A stretch of DNA of 64,000 bases from TMP-24 sp041397305 (GCA_041397305.1 JAWKWX010000014.1:1-64000), one strand, 5' to 3'; counted from the stretch's first letter, positions 50,485 through 59,923 are shown. Numbers and translations: made by a program. The notes: generated by a model from the sequence alone, not told the origin.

Positions 50485-51867
50485 ATGAGCGACAGATTCG
50501 CCCGGTCGGCGGCGGAAGAGGCCTTCGCCTCGCGCGGCGACTGGGTGCGGCTCAGGACGCTGGTGATCCTGCGCTGGATGGCCGTTGCAGGCCAGCTTGC
50601 CGCGATGTTCGCCGCCTGGCACTTCTACCGGATCGACATTCCCGCAGCCCCCAGCCTGGCCATCGTCGGTCTTTCGGTCGCGGTGAACCTGGCCTCGAAC
50701 CTTCTTTACGCCGAAAACCACCGCCTGACGGAATTCGAGGCGCTCACCCTGCTGGCCTTCGACAGCTGCCAGCTCGCGGCACTCCTTTATCTGACCGGCG
50801 GCCTCGGCAATCCGTTCGCTCTCCTCCTCCTCGTGCCCGCCACCATCGCGGCGACCGCGCTGAACGGGCTTTCCATCGCCATCCTCGGCGGGCTGACGGT
50901 GCTGCTCGTCTCTCTCCTTGCGGTGCTGCACCTGCCGCTGCGCTATCTGGACGGGGCCGAGATCGTGGTGCCCGCGATCCTCGCCAACGGCTTCTGGCTG
51001 GCCATCGTGATCGGTGTCGCCTTCATGGTGCTTTACACAAGGCGGGTCAGCGGCGAACTGCACGCGATGAGCGATGCGCTGCTTGCCACGCAGATGGCGC
51101 TCGCCCGCGAACAGACGCTGACCGATCTGTCCGGTGTTGTCGCCGCCGCCGCGCATGAACTTGGCACGCCCTTGGCCACCATCAAGCTCGCGGCGGGCGA
51201 ACTGGCCGACGATCTTGCCGACCGGCCCGATCAGCGGGCGGACGCGGTACTGATCGGCGCGCAGGCAGACCGCTGCCGCGACATCCTGCGGTCCATGGGC
51301 CGGGCGGGAAAGGACGATCTGCAGATGCGGGCCGCGCCCTTTCAGGCCATCGTCGAGGAAGCGGCCGAACCCCATCGCGACCGCAAGGCCCGCATTGCGG
51401 TCGCGACCAAGGGCAAAGGGCAGCCGCAACCGACACTCGCGCGGCGGCCCGAGATCATTCACGGGCTGAGAAACCTCATCCAGAATGCCGTCGACTTCTC
51501 GAACGGCGCCGTCTGGATCGACCTCGACTGGACCTCGGACCGCGTCTCGCTTGCGATCACCGACGACGGGCCGGGCTTTCCGCCCGCGCTCCTCGGCCGG
51601 ATCGGCGATCCGTTCGTGCGCGACCGGGGCAGCGCCGACGACAGACGCCCGCAATATGAAGGGATGGGGCTCGGCCTCTTCATCGCCAAGACGCTGCTTG
51701 AACGCACCGGCGCACGGCTGGAATTCGGAAATGCCTCCGACCCGTTCCTCACGGCGGACGAGCGTCCGGTGCGCTGCGGCGCGATGGTGCAGGTAAGCTG
51801 GCCGCGTGACCGGATCGAAGTGACGGATCATGATATTTCCGGGCAGAACCAGCAGATTGGTGGCTAG
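50485..51867 (+). CDS. regB: Redox sensor histidine kinase RegB/PrrB
   Basis: A 460-residue membrane kinase. Six TM helices span about residues 28-185. The ubiquinone-binding motif GGLGNPF is at 105-111. The phosphorylated His224 sits in AAAHELGTPLATI. The redox-active cysteine is Cys264 (ADRCRDILRSMG), and N/G boxes follow (LIQNAVDFS, DDGPGFP, GMGLGLFIAKTLL). The ATG at 50485 is preferred because GAAGGA sits 8 nt upstream; an ATG at 50476 lies directly behind that sequence. It signals oxygen/quinone redox state to RegA. Confidence 0.95.
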   Translation: MSDRFARSAAEEAFASRGDWVRLRTLVILRWMAVAGQLAAMFAAWHFYRIDIPAAPSLAIVGLSVAVNLASNLLYAENHRLTEFEALTLLAFDSCQLAALLYLTGGLGNPFALLLLVPATIAATALNGLSIAILGGLTVLLVSLLAVLHLPLRYLDGAEIVVPAILANGFWLAIVIGVAFMVLYTRRVSGELHAMSDALLATQMALAREQTLTDLSGVVAAAAHELGTPLATIKLAAGELADDLADRPDQRADAVLIGAQADRCRDILRSMGRAGKDDLQMRAAPFQAIVEEAAEPHRDRKARIAVATKGKGQPQPTLARRPEIIHGLRNLIQNAVDFSNGAVWIDLDWTSDRVSLAITDDGPGFPPALLGRIGDPFVRDRGSADDRRPQYEGMGLGLFIAKTLLERTGARLEFGNASDPFLTADERPVRCGAMVQVSWPRDRIEVTDHDISGQNQQIGG

Positions 51868-51983
51868 GACCGTCGACGGCCCTTTCGATCAACCGTTTGA
51901 AATTTATGGATCTGCTTAACTTCGGATTAACCAGTTGAGCCAAGGATCGGTCACGGGGCGTTGCCTTCGGGAAAGGTCGTGCC

Positions 51984-53582
51984 ATGCTGGCGACACTGGT
52001 TCTTGCGGCGGTCTATGCGCTGGCTTCTGTCGGGTCGGCCCTTCTGGTGCTGCTTGTGCTGACGCTCGTCCATCGCCGGGCCGCCGCGCGCCATCAGGCG
52101 CGCGCCGCAGCGCTTGTCGAGGCGGAGCCGACGATCTTCCTGTTCGACCATCGCGACCTCGTCGATGCCACGGCGCCCGCCCGTGCGCTTCTGTCGCTTC
52201 TTCCCGGTCCGGGGGAGGAGTGGCACCGCCTCGCCACCTATCTCGGCCCCCGCATCCCCGGCTTCGACCGGATCGAGGCAGAGGCCGAACGCGCAGGCAG
52301 CGTCGCATTGTCCGGCGGCGAGGACGGCAGCCTGTCGCTTGTCGCCGAACATCTGGGCGACCGGCTCAGGCTGACACTCGTCGATCTGAAGGCGGAAGGC
52401 CAGTTCGTGATGATGGACAGCCTCAGCCAGCACGCGCAGGAAGAGGAACTGTCGGCACTGAGGGATATGCTCGCCAGCCTGCCGATCCCGGCCTGGCGGC
52501 GTGGCAGCGACGGCACGGTTGCCTGGTCGAACTCGACCTATCTGGCACTGGCCGCCAACGCGGCGAGCGAGCCCGATCTCGTCTGGCCGCTGCCCGATCT
52601 CTTTCCGCACGAGCCCGGCGCCGGGCCAGGGCGCCAGTCGCGGCGGCAGAACATCCGCGACAGGTCCGGTCAGGAACATTGGTATGATTGCCAGCATATT
52701 CCGTCCGGCGACGGCAGCCTCGGCTTCGCCATACCGGCCGATGCGGTTGTGCGGGCGGAACGGTCGCTGCGCGACTTCATCCAGACCCTGACCAAGACCT
52801 TTGCCGACCTGCCGATCGGGCTGGCGATCTTCGACCGCAACCGCCAGCTCGCGCTGTTCAACCCCGCCCTCATCGACCTCACGACGCTTGATGGCGAGTT
52901 CCTGATCGGTCGGCCTACGCTTTTTGCCTTCCTTGACCGGCTGCGCGATGTGCGGCTTCTGCCCGAGCCGAAGAATTACGCGCTCTGGCGGCAGGAGATG
53001 GTCGATCTCGAACAGGCGGCCTCGAGCGGCCAGTATCAGGAGACCTGGACCCTGCCGTCCGGCCAGACCTACCGCATTACCGGGCGGCCGCATCCCGAAG
53101 GCGCGGTGGCCTTCCTCTTCGAGGATATCAGCGCGGAAATCTCGCTGACGCGGCGGTTCCGGGCCGAGATCGAGCTGGCGCAATCGGTGGTCGATGCGCT
53201 TGACGATGCGGTAGTGGTCTTCGCCCAAAGCGGCGATCTGATCATGTCGAACCGCGCCTATGCCGACCTGTGGGGGGTCGATCCGCGCCCGACGCTCGGC
53301 ATCATGACGATTGCCGACGCGACCCGCCACTGGCAGGACCGATGCCTGCCCACCGGCCTCTGGACGGACATCCGCGACTTCGTGCGCAACCACGAAGACC
53401 GGGCCGAATGGGAAGGCGCGGTCACGCTTGCGGGCGGGCGGCAGCTCGATTGCACGGTGCAGCCCCTGCCACGGGGCGCTACGCTCGTCCGTTTTGCCCT
53501 GCACCGGGCGGAGCGGCTGCAGGTTCACCGTTCCCGCCGCGGGCGTGTCGGCGCGGATGCGACAGGGACGTTCGACGCCTGA
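51984..53582 (+). CDS. Membrane-anchored multi-PAS protein without kinase domain
   Basis: A 532-residue protein. One N-terminal TM helix (LATLVLAAVYALASVGSALLVLLVLTLV) is followed by about three PAS-like domains (around residues 45-135, 270-390 with FADLPIGLAIFDRNRQLALFNPALIDL and 400-490 with VVDALDDAVVVFAQSGDLIMSNRAYADLWGVD). It stops after the third PAS without a histidine-kinase core. It is DivL-like in style, but no catalytic domain is seen. It lies 116 bp after regB on the same strand. Function unknown. Confidence 0.75.
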   Translation: MLATLVLAAVYALASVGSALLVLLVLTLVHRRAAARHQARAAALVEAEPTIFLFDHRDLVDATAPARALLSLLPGPGEEWHRLATYLGPRIPGFDRIEAEAERAGSVALSGGEDGSLSLVAEHLGDRLRLTLVDLKAEGQFVMMDSLSQHAQEEELSALRDMLASLPIPAWRRGSDGTVAWSNSTYLALAANAASEPDLVWPLPDLFPHEPGAGPGRQSRRQNIRDRSGQEHWYDCQHIPSGDGSLGFAIPADAVVRAERSLRDFIQTLTKTFADLPIGLAIFDRNRQLALFNPALIDLTTLDGEFLIGRPTLFAFLDRLRDVRLLPEPKNYALWRQEMVDLEQAASSGQYQETWTLPSGQTYRITGRPHPEGAVAFLFEDISAEISLTRRFRAEIELAQSVVDALDDAVVVFAQSGDLIMSNRAYADLWGVDPRPTLGIMTIADATRHWQDRCLPTGLWTDIRDFVRNHEDRAEWEGAVTLAGGRQLDCTVQPLPRGATLVRFALHRAERLQVHRSRRGRVGADATGTFDA

Positions 53583-53584
53583 GA

Positions 53585-54340
53585 TCAGCTGAGTGTCCGA
53601 CCCTCGATGTAATGGCCGTAGAGCGTTGTGAGCACGCTTGCCCCGACCATCATCTGAACCCAGCCGGTCAGCGCGGTCCAGACCATCGTGATCACGCTGC
53701 CCGGCGGCAGCAGAAGCTTTTCGGGCAGCGCGAGCAGACTGCCCGCGACCAGCAGGATGACCGCCAGAAAAAGCAGGTCAGCCGCCTGACCCATCGTGGC
53801 CCGCCAGCCGTCGCCGATGCCCGGCGGCTCGCCCAGCGCCGCTGCCGGCAGGGAGACCGAGAGCCTGAGCGCCATGTAGATCGTCGGGACCAGCAGGAGG
53901 ATCGTCGCGACGAAACCCATCACGCCAGGGCCGAAAGGCATGAAGGCATAGGCCAGGATGGATGCGGCGACCCCGATCAGCAGCGCCGCCGGAATCAGAA
54001 GAAGCGCGATGATCACGGAACGGCCGAAATAGGCCATGATCCGTTCGCCGTTGAAGTCCGGCAAAAGCGATCTTGGCCGTTCGACGCGCAGAACGAAGCG
54101 GTGCCAGGCGACGGCAATCCAAAGGCTCGTCGTCCAGACCACGGCAATCACCAGAAGCAGCGGGCCCCAGGGAATGTTCGCGCCCTTGTCGGACAGATCG
54201 ACGCCCGCAAAGACATTGAAGCCGAAAAACAGCGCGACCGCCATCTGAACCAGATAGAGCGGACCGGATATTTTCAGCGCCGCGTCCAGGTTGCCGAACA
54301 CCTGCCGGACCGAATGGGTGAAGATCTGCCAGCCTTTCAT
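53585..54340 (-). CDS. Hypothetical multi-pass membrane protein
   Basis: A 251-residue protein with about six membrane helices (for example LYLVQMAVALFFGFNVFAGV, WGPLLLVIAVVWTTSLWIAVAW, SVIIALLLIPAALLIGVAASILAYAFM). The N-terminus MKGWQIFTHSVRQVFGNLDAALKIS is characteristic of a family of Rhodobacteraceae proteins annotated only as membrane proteins. The ATG at 54340 follows AAGGAGGACGC. It is convergent with the PAS gene (2 bp apart). Confidence 0.72.
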   Translation of the reverse strand: MKGWQIFTHSVRQVFGNLDAALKISGPLYLVQMAVALFFGFNVFAGVDLSDKGANIPWGPLLLVIAVVWTTSLWIAVAWHRFVLRVERPRSLLPDFNGERIMAYFGRSVIIALLLIPAALLIGVAASILAYAFMPFGPGVMGFVATILLLVPTIYMALRLSVSLPAAALGEPPGIGDGWRATMGQAADLLFLAVILLVAGSLLALPEKLLLPPGSVITMVWTALTGWVQMMVGASVLTTLYGHYIEGRTLS

Positions 54341-54442
54341 GCGTCCTCCTTGTTGCGGCGCACACCCTAATCCGGTCAGAGGCTTGTGGGGAAGGCCGTT
54401 TCGCACTATCCCCCGGCCCGACAGCTGACCCGGAGGAACCCG

Positions 54443-55681
54443 ATGCCTGCCCCCGCCGCCCCGAAGAAAGTCGTCCTCGCCTATTCCGGCGGTCTCGACA
54501 CCTCGATCATCCTGAAATGGCTGCAGACCGAATATGGCTGCGAGGTGGTGACCTTCACCGCCGATCTGGGCCAGGGAGAAGAGCTGGAACCGGCGCGCAA
54601 GAAGGCGGAGCTTCTGGGCATCAGGCCCGAGAATATCCATATCGTCGACGTGCGCGAGGAATTCGTGCGCGATTTCGTCTTCCCGATGTTCCGGGCGAAC
54701 GCGCTGTACGAAGGGCTCTATCTGCTCGGCACCTCGATCGCCCGCCCGCTGATCTCGCAGCATCTGGTGCGGATCGCGCATGAAACCGGCGCCGATGCGA
54801 TAGCCCATGGCGCGACCGGCAAGGGCAACGATCAGGTGCGGTTCGAACTCTCGGCGCTGGCGCTCGACCCGTCGATCAAGGTGATCGCGCCCTGGCGGCT
54901 GTGGGACCTGACCTCGCGTACCAGGCTTCTGGAATTCGCCGAGGCGAACCAGATCCCGATCGCCAGGGACAAGCGCGGCGAGGCGCCCTTCTCGGTCGAT
55001 GCGAACCTTCTGCACACGTCTTCCGAAGGCAAGGTGCTGGAAAACCCGGCCGAAGAAGCGCCGGAGTTCGTCTATCAGCGGGTCGTTCCGGTCGAAAAGG
55101 CGCCCGACAGGCCCGAGATGGTCGAGATCACCTTCGAGAAGGGCGATGCGGTCGCGATCAACGGCGAGCGGCTGTCGCCTGCCACGATCCTCACGCGGCT
55201 GAACGAGCTTGGCGGCAAGCATGGCGTGGGCGTGCTCGACCTGGTCGAGAACCGCTTCGTCGGCATGAAGAGCCGCGGCCTTTACGAAACCCCCGGCGGC
55301 ACGATCCTTCTGGAAGCGCACCGCGGCATCGAACAGATCACGCTCGACGCAGGCGCGGGTCACCTGAAAGATTCGATCATGCCGCGCTATGCGGAACTGA
55401 TCTACAACGGTTTCTGGTTCAGCCCCGAGCGCGAGATGTTGCAGGCGCTGATCGACAAGAGCCAGGAACATGTCACCGGCACGGTGCGCGTGAAGCTGTA
55501 CAAGGGCTCGGCCCGCACCGTCGCCCGCTGGTCGGACCATTCGCTTTACAGCGAAAAGCACGTGACCTTCGAGGAAGACGCGGGCGCCTATGACCAGAAG
55601 GATGCCGAAGGCTTCATCAGGCTGAACGCGCTCAGGCTGAAGCTGATCGCCACGCGGAACGCGCGGGTGAAACGCGGGTGA
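54443..55681 (+). CDS. argG: Argininosuccinate synthase
   Basis: A 412-residue enzyme joining citrulline and aspartate with ATP to argininosuccinate. The P-loop VLAYSGGLDTSIILKWL is at the N-terminus. AHGATGKGNDQVRFEL, APWRLWDL and LYETPGGTILLEAHRGIEQ are family blocks. The ATG at 54443 after CGGAGGAACCCG gives the usual start; the longer frame upstream is not conserved. It uses aspartate, a product of the beta-hydroxyaspartate cycle, but a functional link is only metabolic. Confidence 0.97.
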   Translation: MPAPAAPKKVVLAYSGGLDTSIILKWLQTEYGCEVVTFTADLGQGEELEPARKKAELLGIRPENIHIVDVREEFVRDFVFPMFRANALYEGLYLLGTSIARPLISQHLVRIAHETGADAIAHGATGKGNDQVRFELSALALDPSIKVIAPWRLWDLTSRTRLLEFAEANQIPIARDKRGEAPFSVDANLLHTSSEGKVLENPAEEAPEFVYQRVVPVEKAPDRPEMVEITFEKGDAVAINGERLSPATILTRLNELGGKHGVGVLDLVENRFVGMKSRGLYETPGGTILLEAHRGIEQITLDAGAGHLKDSIMPRYAELIYNGFWFSPEREMLQALIDKSQEHVTGTVRVKLYKGSARTVARWSDHSLYSEKHVTFEEDAGAYDQKDAEGFIRLNALRLKLIATRNARVKRG

Positions 55682-55844
55682 GGCCGTGAGCCCTGATGAC
55701 GCGGCGCTTCCCGACTGACGCTTCGCCGGAGGCGGGCCTGCCAGCCGGCGACGCCGTGTCTCGCCGGGGGAGGACGCGCTGCTTGAGCCGTCGAACGGCC
55801 GTATCCTGACGCGCGGCACGATCGCGCATCTGCGCGGAAAAAGC

Positions 55845-55877
55845 GGCCCGCGGCGCCTGAGCTGCGGGCCGGCTTCT
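55845..55877 (+). terminator. Candidate terminator in the argG-msrA gap
   Basis: GGCCCGC / GCGGGCC (7 bp, 12-nt loop) with flanking AAGC/GGCTT extends the stem, followed by CTTTC. It is about 165 bp past argG. The 290-bp argG-msrA gap shows no gene. Confidence 0.45.
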
Positions 55878-55970
55878 TTCTGGCAACACCGCTGCCCCCG
55901 TCGCGCTCACGGGAAACTGACTTGCCCGTGAACGGCGAAAGGGCGCATCGCTGGGCAAACGGAGGGTTTC

Positions 55971-56591
55971 ATGCGCGCGTTCCTTGCCTTTGTCCTCGTC
56001 TTCCTTGCCCCGCTGACCGCGCGGGCGGACACCGCGATCCTCGCCGGGGGCTGCTTCTGGTGTGTCGAATCGAACTTCGAAAGCGTGCCGGGGGTGAGTG
56101 CGGTCGTGTCCGGCTATACCGGCGGGCATGTGACAAACCCGACCTATGACGATGTGACCTCCGAAACTTCCGGTCACCTCGAATCGGTGAAGATCACGTT
56201 CGATCCGGGCAGGGTGAGCTATGCCGAGATCGTCCGGCTGTTCCTGCATTCGACCGACGTTCTGGACGCGGGCGGGCAGTTCTGCGACCGGGGGGAGAGC
56301 TATACGTCGGCGATCTTCGTGAGGAACGCGGCCCAGCGCGCGGCGGCGGAGGCAGAGATCGCGGCGGCCGAGAAGGAGCTGGGCCGCAAGATCGTGACGC
56401 CTGTCCGCGACGCGGCGAGATTCTGGCCCGCCGAGGACTACCATCAGGATTATTACAAGGGCAGTTCCATCGTGCTGACCCGCCGCGGGCCGAAGTCGAA
56501 GGCCTCGGCCTATGCCTTCTACCGCAATGCCTGCGGCCGCGATCAGCGGGTGAAGGCGCTGTGGGGCGCGAAGGCGGAATTCACCCACTGA
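55971..56591 (+). CDS. msrA: Exported peptide-methionine (S)-S-oxide reductase MsrA
   Basis: A 206-residue MsrA with a cleavable signal peptide (RAFLAFVLVFLAPLTARA). The catalytic motif GGCFWCVE gives Cys28 and Cys31 of the precursor; SGYTGGHVTNPTYDDVTSETSGHLESVKITFDP and the C-terminal YHQDYYKG are family signatures. It repairs oxidised methionine in the periplasm rather than the cytosol. CGGAGGGTTTC precedes the ATG at 55971. It is not fused to MsrB. Confidence 0.94.
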   Translation: MRAFLAFVLVFLAPLTARADTAILAGGCFWCVESNFESVPGVSAVVSGYTGGHVTNPTYDDVTSETSGHLESVKITFDPGRVSYAEIVRLFLHSTDVLDAGGQFCDRGESYTSAIFVRNAAQRAAAEAEIAAAEKELGRKIVTPVRDAARFWPAEDYHQDYYKGSSIVLTRRGPKSKASAYAFYRNACGRDQRVKALWGAKAEFTH

Positions 56592-56624
56592 GTTTCGCCG
56601 CGCTCTGCGCGTCGATCCGTGCGA

Positions 56625-56670
56625 GGGGGCGCTGCCCCCTCGCGCTCCCCCGGAGTATTTGGAGACAGAA
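56625..56670. repeat. Dispersed Rhodobacteraceae intergenic repeat, diverged copy 3
   Basis: GGGGGC-GCT-GCCCCC with flanking GCGAG/CTCGC, followed by CCCCCGGAGTATTTGGAGACAGAA. It shares the hairpin and the GGAGTATTT element with the two closer copies but lacks CCAAGATGAAG. It separates msrA from the convergent rbsK gene and may act as their terminator. Confidence 0.75.
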
Positions 56671-56678
56671 CGTGGGGA

Positions 56679-57545
56679 TCAGGGGCGGAAGCTCTCGACC
56701 TCTGCCGCGGTGGGGATCGCATCTGCCGTGCCTTGCCGCGTGACCTTGAGCGCGGCGGCGCGGGCGGCCCAGGCAAGCGCCTCGGTGGGCGAGAGGCCCT
56801 TGTCGCGGCTGGCGGCGAAATAGCCGGTGAACGTGTCGCCGGCACCCGTCGTGTCGACCGGCGTGACCTTGAGAGCGGGCGCAAAGGCGGTTTCGCCTGA
56901 TGTCGAGCGCCATTCGGCGCCCTCGGCGCCGCGCGTCACCAGAATCTCGGGCACGTCGAGGGTGGCGAGATCCGTGCCCAGCGCCGATGAGAGTTGCGCG
57001 GCCTCGACCGCATTCAGCGCGAGGATGGTGACATGGGGCAGGATGGCGCGCACGGCGCCCACATCGAAGGGCGCGGCGGAATAGAGGATCGCCATCCCCC
57101 TCGCGCGGGCCAGTTCGGCGGCACGGACCTGATGCGCCGTCTCGTTCTGCAGGATCAGCATGTCGCCCGCCCTGGCCCGGGAGAGAGCGGTGTCGACCAG
57201 CGCGGCGGGCATGGACCAGTTCGCGCCCGGGAAGAGGACGATGTTGTTCTCGCCCGAGGCGTCCACATTGATGATCGCATGGCCGGTGGCGGTGTCGAGA
57301 CTCGCGACATGTGTCGTATCGACGCCCCAGCCCGCCAGCCGCTCGACGGTCCAGCCGCCCTCGGGGCCCACCGCGCCGATATGGGCCACACGGGCGCCCG
57401 CCTTTGCGGCGGCGGCCGACTGGTTGGCGCCCTTGCCGCCAAGACCCATGCGGTAGCGCGTCGCCGCCAGCGTCTCGCCCGGGCCGGGCAGGTGCGGGAC
57501 CGCATAGAAATGGTCGATATTGATCGAGCCGAGATTGTAGATCAT
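56679..57545 (-). CDS. rbsK: PfkB-family ribokinase
   Basis: A 288-residue sugar kinase. The start MIYNLGSINIDHFYAVPHLPGPGETLAA and GLGGKGANQSAAAAKAGA are typical of ribokinase. The C-terminal DTTGAGDTFTGYFAAS holds the catalytic Asp (in GAGD). It probably phosphorylates ribose, although PfkB members can use other sugars or nucleosides. Its ATG overlaps the maeB stop by 4 nt, so it is translated downstream of malic enzyme. No ribose transporter is present. Confidence 0.88.
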   Translation of the reverse strand: MIYNLGSINIDHFYAVPHLPGPGETLAATRYRMGLGGKGANQSAAAAKAGARVAHIGAVGPEGGWTVERLAGWGVDTTHVASLDTATGHAIINVDASGENNIVLFPGANWSMPAALVDTALSRARAGDMLILQNETAHQVRAAELARARGMAILYSAAPFDVGAVRAILPHVTILALNAVEAAQLSSALGTDLATLDVPEILVTRGAEGAEWRSTSGETAFAPALKVTPVDTTGAGDTFTGYFAASRDKGLSPTEALAWAARAAALKVTRQGTADAIPTAAEVESFRP

Positions 57546-59809
57546 GCGGTCTGGCCGAGCTTGCAGGCGGCGATGACCGCCATGTTCAGGATATCGTTCA
57601 CCGTCGAGCCGGTGGAGCAGACCTGGATCGGCCGGTCGACGCCGGTCAGGATCGGGCCGATCACCGTGGCGCCCGCCATTTCCTGGATGAGCTTGACCGA
57701 GATCGAGGCGGAATGGCGGGCGGGCACCACCAGAACGTTCGCCGGGCCGGTCAGGCGGCAGAAGGGATAATGCGCCATCTGTTCCATGTTCAGCGCCACG
57801 TCCACGGTCATCTCGCCTTCATATTCGAAATCCACCCCGCGCTGGTCCAGGACACGCGGCGCCTGGTGCATCTTGGTGGCGCGTTCGGAAACCGGATAGC
57901 CGAAGGTCGAGAAGGAGAGGAAGGCGACACGCGGTTCGATTCCGAGGCCGCGCGCCACATGGGCGCCGCGCATGGCGATGTCGGCGAGATCATTCTCGTC
58001 GGGCCATTCATGCACCAGCGTGTCGCCGATGAAGACGATCCGCCCGCGATGGACGATTGCGGTGATGCCGACCGCGCCGTCGGCGGCCTGCACGTCGAAG
58101 ACATGGTTGACAAGCTGCAGCACATGCGCCGATTTCCGCGTGGCGCCGGTCACCATCCCGTCGGCATGGCCATGGGCGAGCATCAGGGCCGAAAACACGT
58201 GCCGGTCGCGCGCGGCCAACCGGTGAATGTCGGTCCGGTCGAAGCCCTGACGTTGCAGGCGCTGGTAGAGGAAATCCTTGTAGGCGCTCAGATGCCGGGT
58301 GTTCGCCGCATTGACCACCTCGATCTCGTGGACTGCGTCGGCGAGGCCCTCGGCGGAAAGCTTTTCCTTCACATCCGCCTCGCGGCCGACGACGAGCGCC
58401 TTGCCGAGGCCGGCGCGCTGATAGGCAACCGCCGCCTTCAGAACGCGCGAATCGTCGCCCTCGGCGAAGATCATCCGCGCCTGGGCGGCGCGGGCGCGGG
58501 CATGGATGCCCTGCAGGATCGTCGCAGTCGGATCCATCCGCGCCTTCAGGCTCAGCTCATAGGCGCCCATGTCGACGATCGGGCGGCGGGCGGCGCCGGT
58601 CTTCATCCCCGCCTTTGCCACCGCCGGCGGGATCACATGGATGAGGCGCGGGTCGAAGGGTGTCGGGATGATGTAATCGCGCCCGAAGGTCAGCTTGCGG
58701 CCATAGGCCATGGCGACCTCGTCCGGCACGTCCTCGCGCGCGAGCTTTGCCAGCGCTTCGGCGCAGGCGATCTTCATCTCGTCATTGATGGCGCGCGCAT
58801 GGATGTCGAGCGCACCGCGGAAAAGGTAGGGAAAACCCAGGACGTTGTTGACCTGGTTCGGATAGTCGCTGCGGCCGGTGGCGACGATCGCGTCGGGGCG
58901 GACGGCATGCGCCTCTTCCGGCGTGATTTCCGGGTCGGGGTTGGCCATGGCGAAGATGACCGGGTTTTCGGCCATCGACAGGACCATGTCCTGCGTCACC
59001 GCGCCCTTGGCCGACACGCCGAGGAACACGTCGGCGCCCTTCATCGCCTCGTCCAGCGTCCGAAGGTCGGTCCGGACCGCATGGGCCGACTTCCACTGGT
59101 TCATCCCCTCGGTCCGGCCCTGGTAGATGACGCCCTTGGTGTCGCACATGATGCAGTTTTCGTTGCGTGCGCCCATGGTCTTCAGGAGTTCCAGACAGGC
59201 GATCCCCGCCGCGCCCGCGCCGTTCAGCACGATCCTGACGTCCTGGATGCGCTTTCCGGACAATTCCAGCGCATTGATCAGGCCGGCCGCGCAGATCACC
59301 GCCGTTCCATGCTGATCGTCATGGAAGACCGGGATATCGCAGATTTCCTTCAGGCGGCTTTCGATGATGAAACATTCGGGCGCCTTGATGTCTTCCAGGT
59401 TGATGCCGCCGAAGGTCGGCGCCATCAGCCTGACGGCCTGGATGATTTCGTCCGGGTCCTCGGTATCCAGTTCTATGTCGATGGCATTCACGTCGGCGAA
59501 GCGCTTGAAGAGCACCGCCTTGCCCTCCATCACCGGCTTTGACGCCAGCGCGCCGAGATTGCCGAGCCCGAGAATCGCCGTGCCGTTCGACACGACTGCA
59601 ACCATGTTGCCCTTGGTCGTGTAATCATAGGCGGTCTCCGGCCGCTCCGCGATCGCCTCGACAGGAACCGCCACGCCGGGCGAATAGGCGAGCGACAGAT
59701 CGCGCTGCGTCGCCATCGGCTTCGTCGCGTTGATCTCGTATTTCCCCGGCACCGGGTTCAGGTGATAGGCCAGTGCCTCTTCCGGCGTGACGCGGTTCTT
59801 CGGGGCCAT
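57542..59809 (-). CDS. maeB: NADP-dependent malic enzyme with phosphotransacetylase-like domain
   Basis: A 755-residue enzyme converting malate to pyruvate and CO2 with NADP. The N-terminal malic domain contains EEALAYHLNPVPGKYEI, SLAYSPGVAVPVEAIAE, FHDDQHGTAVICAAGLINAL and the NAD(P) loop VLNGAGAAGIACLELL. From about residue 430 a phosphate-acetyltransferase-like domain follows, probably regulatory (RMIFAEGDDSRVLKAAVAYQRAGLGK, DGMVTGATRKSAHVLQLVNH). The ATG at 59809 gives the usual N-terminus (APKNRVTPEEAL); the earlier open frame is AT-richer and not conserved. It is followed by rbsK in an overlapping pair. Confidence 0.96.
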   Translation of the reverse strand: MAPKNRVTPEEALAYHLNPVPGKYEINATKPMATQRDLSLAYSPGVAVPVEAIAERPETAYDYTTKGNMVAVVSNGTAILGLGNLGALASKPVMEGKAVLFKRFADVNAIDIELDTEDPDEIIQAVRLMAPTFGGINLEDIKAPECFIIESRLKEICDIPVFHDDQHGTAVICAAGLINALELSGKRIQDVRIVLNGAGAAGIACLELLKTMGARNENCIMCDTKGVIYQGRTEGMNQWKSAHAVRTDLRTLDEAMKGADVFLGVSAKGAVTQDMVLSMAENPVIFAMANPDPEITPEEAHAVRPDAIVATGRSDYPNQVNNVLGFPYLFRGALDIHARAINDEMKIACAEALAKLAREDVPDEVAMAYGRKLTFGRDYIIPTPFDPRLIHVIPPAVAKAGMKTGAARRPIVDMGAYELSLKARMDPTATILQGIHARARAAQARMIFAEGDDSRVLKAAVAYQRAGLGKALVVGREADVKEKLSAEGLADAVHEIEVVNAANTRHLSAYKDFLYQRLQRQGFDRTDIHRLAARDRHVFSALMLAHGHADGMVTGATRKSAHVLQLVNHVFDVQAADGAVGITAIVHRGRIVFIGDTLVHEWPDENDLADIAMRGAHVARGLGIEPRVAFLSFSTFGYPVSERATKMHQAPRVLDQRGVDFEYEGEMTVDVALNMEQMAHYPFCRLTGPANVLVVPARHSASISVKLIQEMAGATVIGPILTGVDRPIQVCSTGSTVNDILNMAVIAACKLGQTA

Positions 59810-59923
59810 GTCGCTTTCCTTTTGCTTTCGGTCGTCATAGCGCCCCGTCCCCGGCCCCACAACGGCGATGACTCTTTGTTTCAAGGGATTCCAATGTGTT
59901 CCGAATTGTGATTCAGTTAGGCT

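Noticed and set aside
55682..55970. A short gene in the argG-msrA gap
   Set aside because: No frame has a credible start and ribosome-binding site; only hairpins and GC-rich sequence are present.
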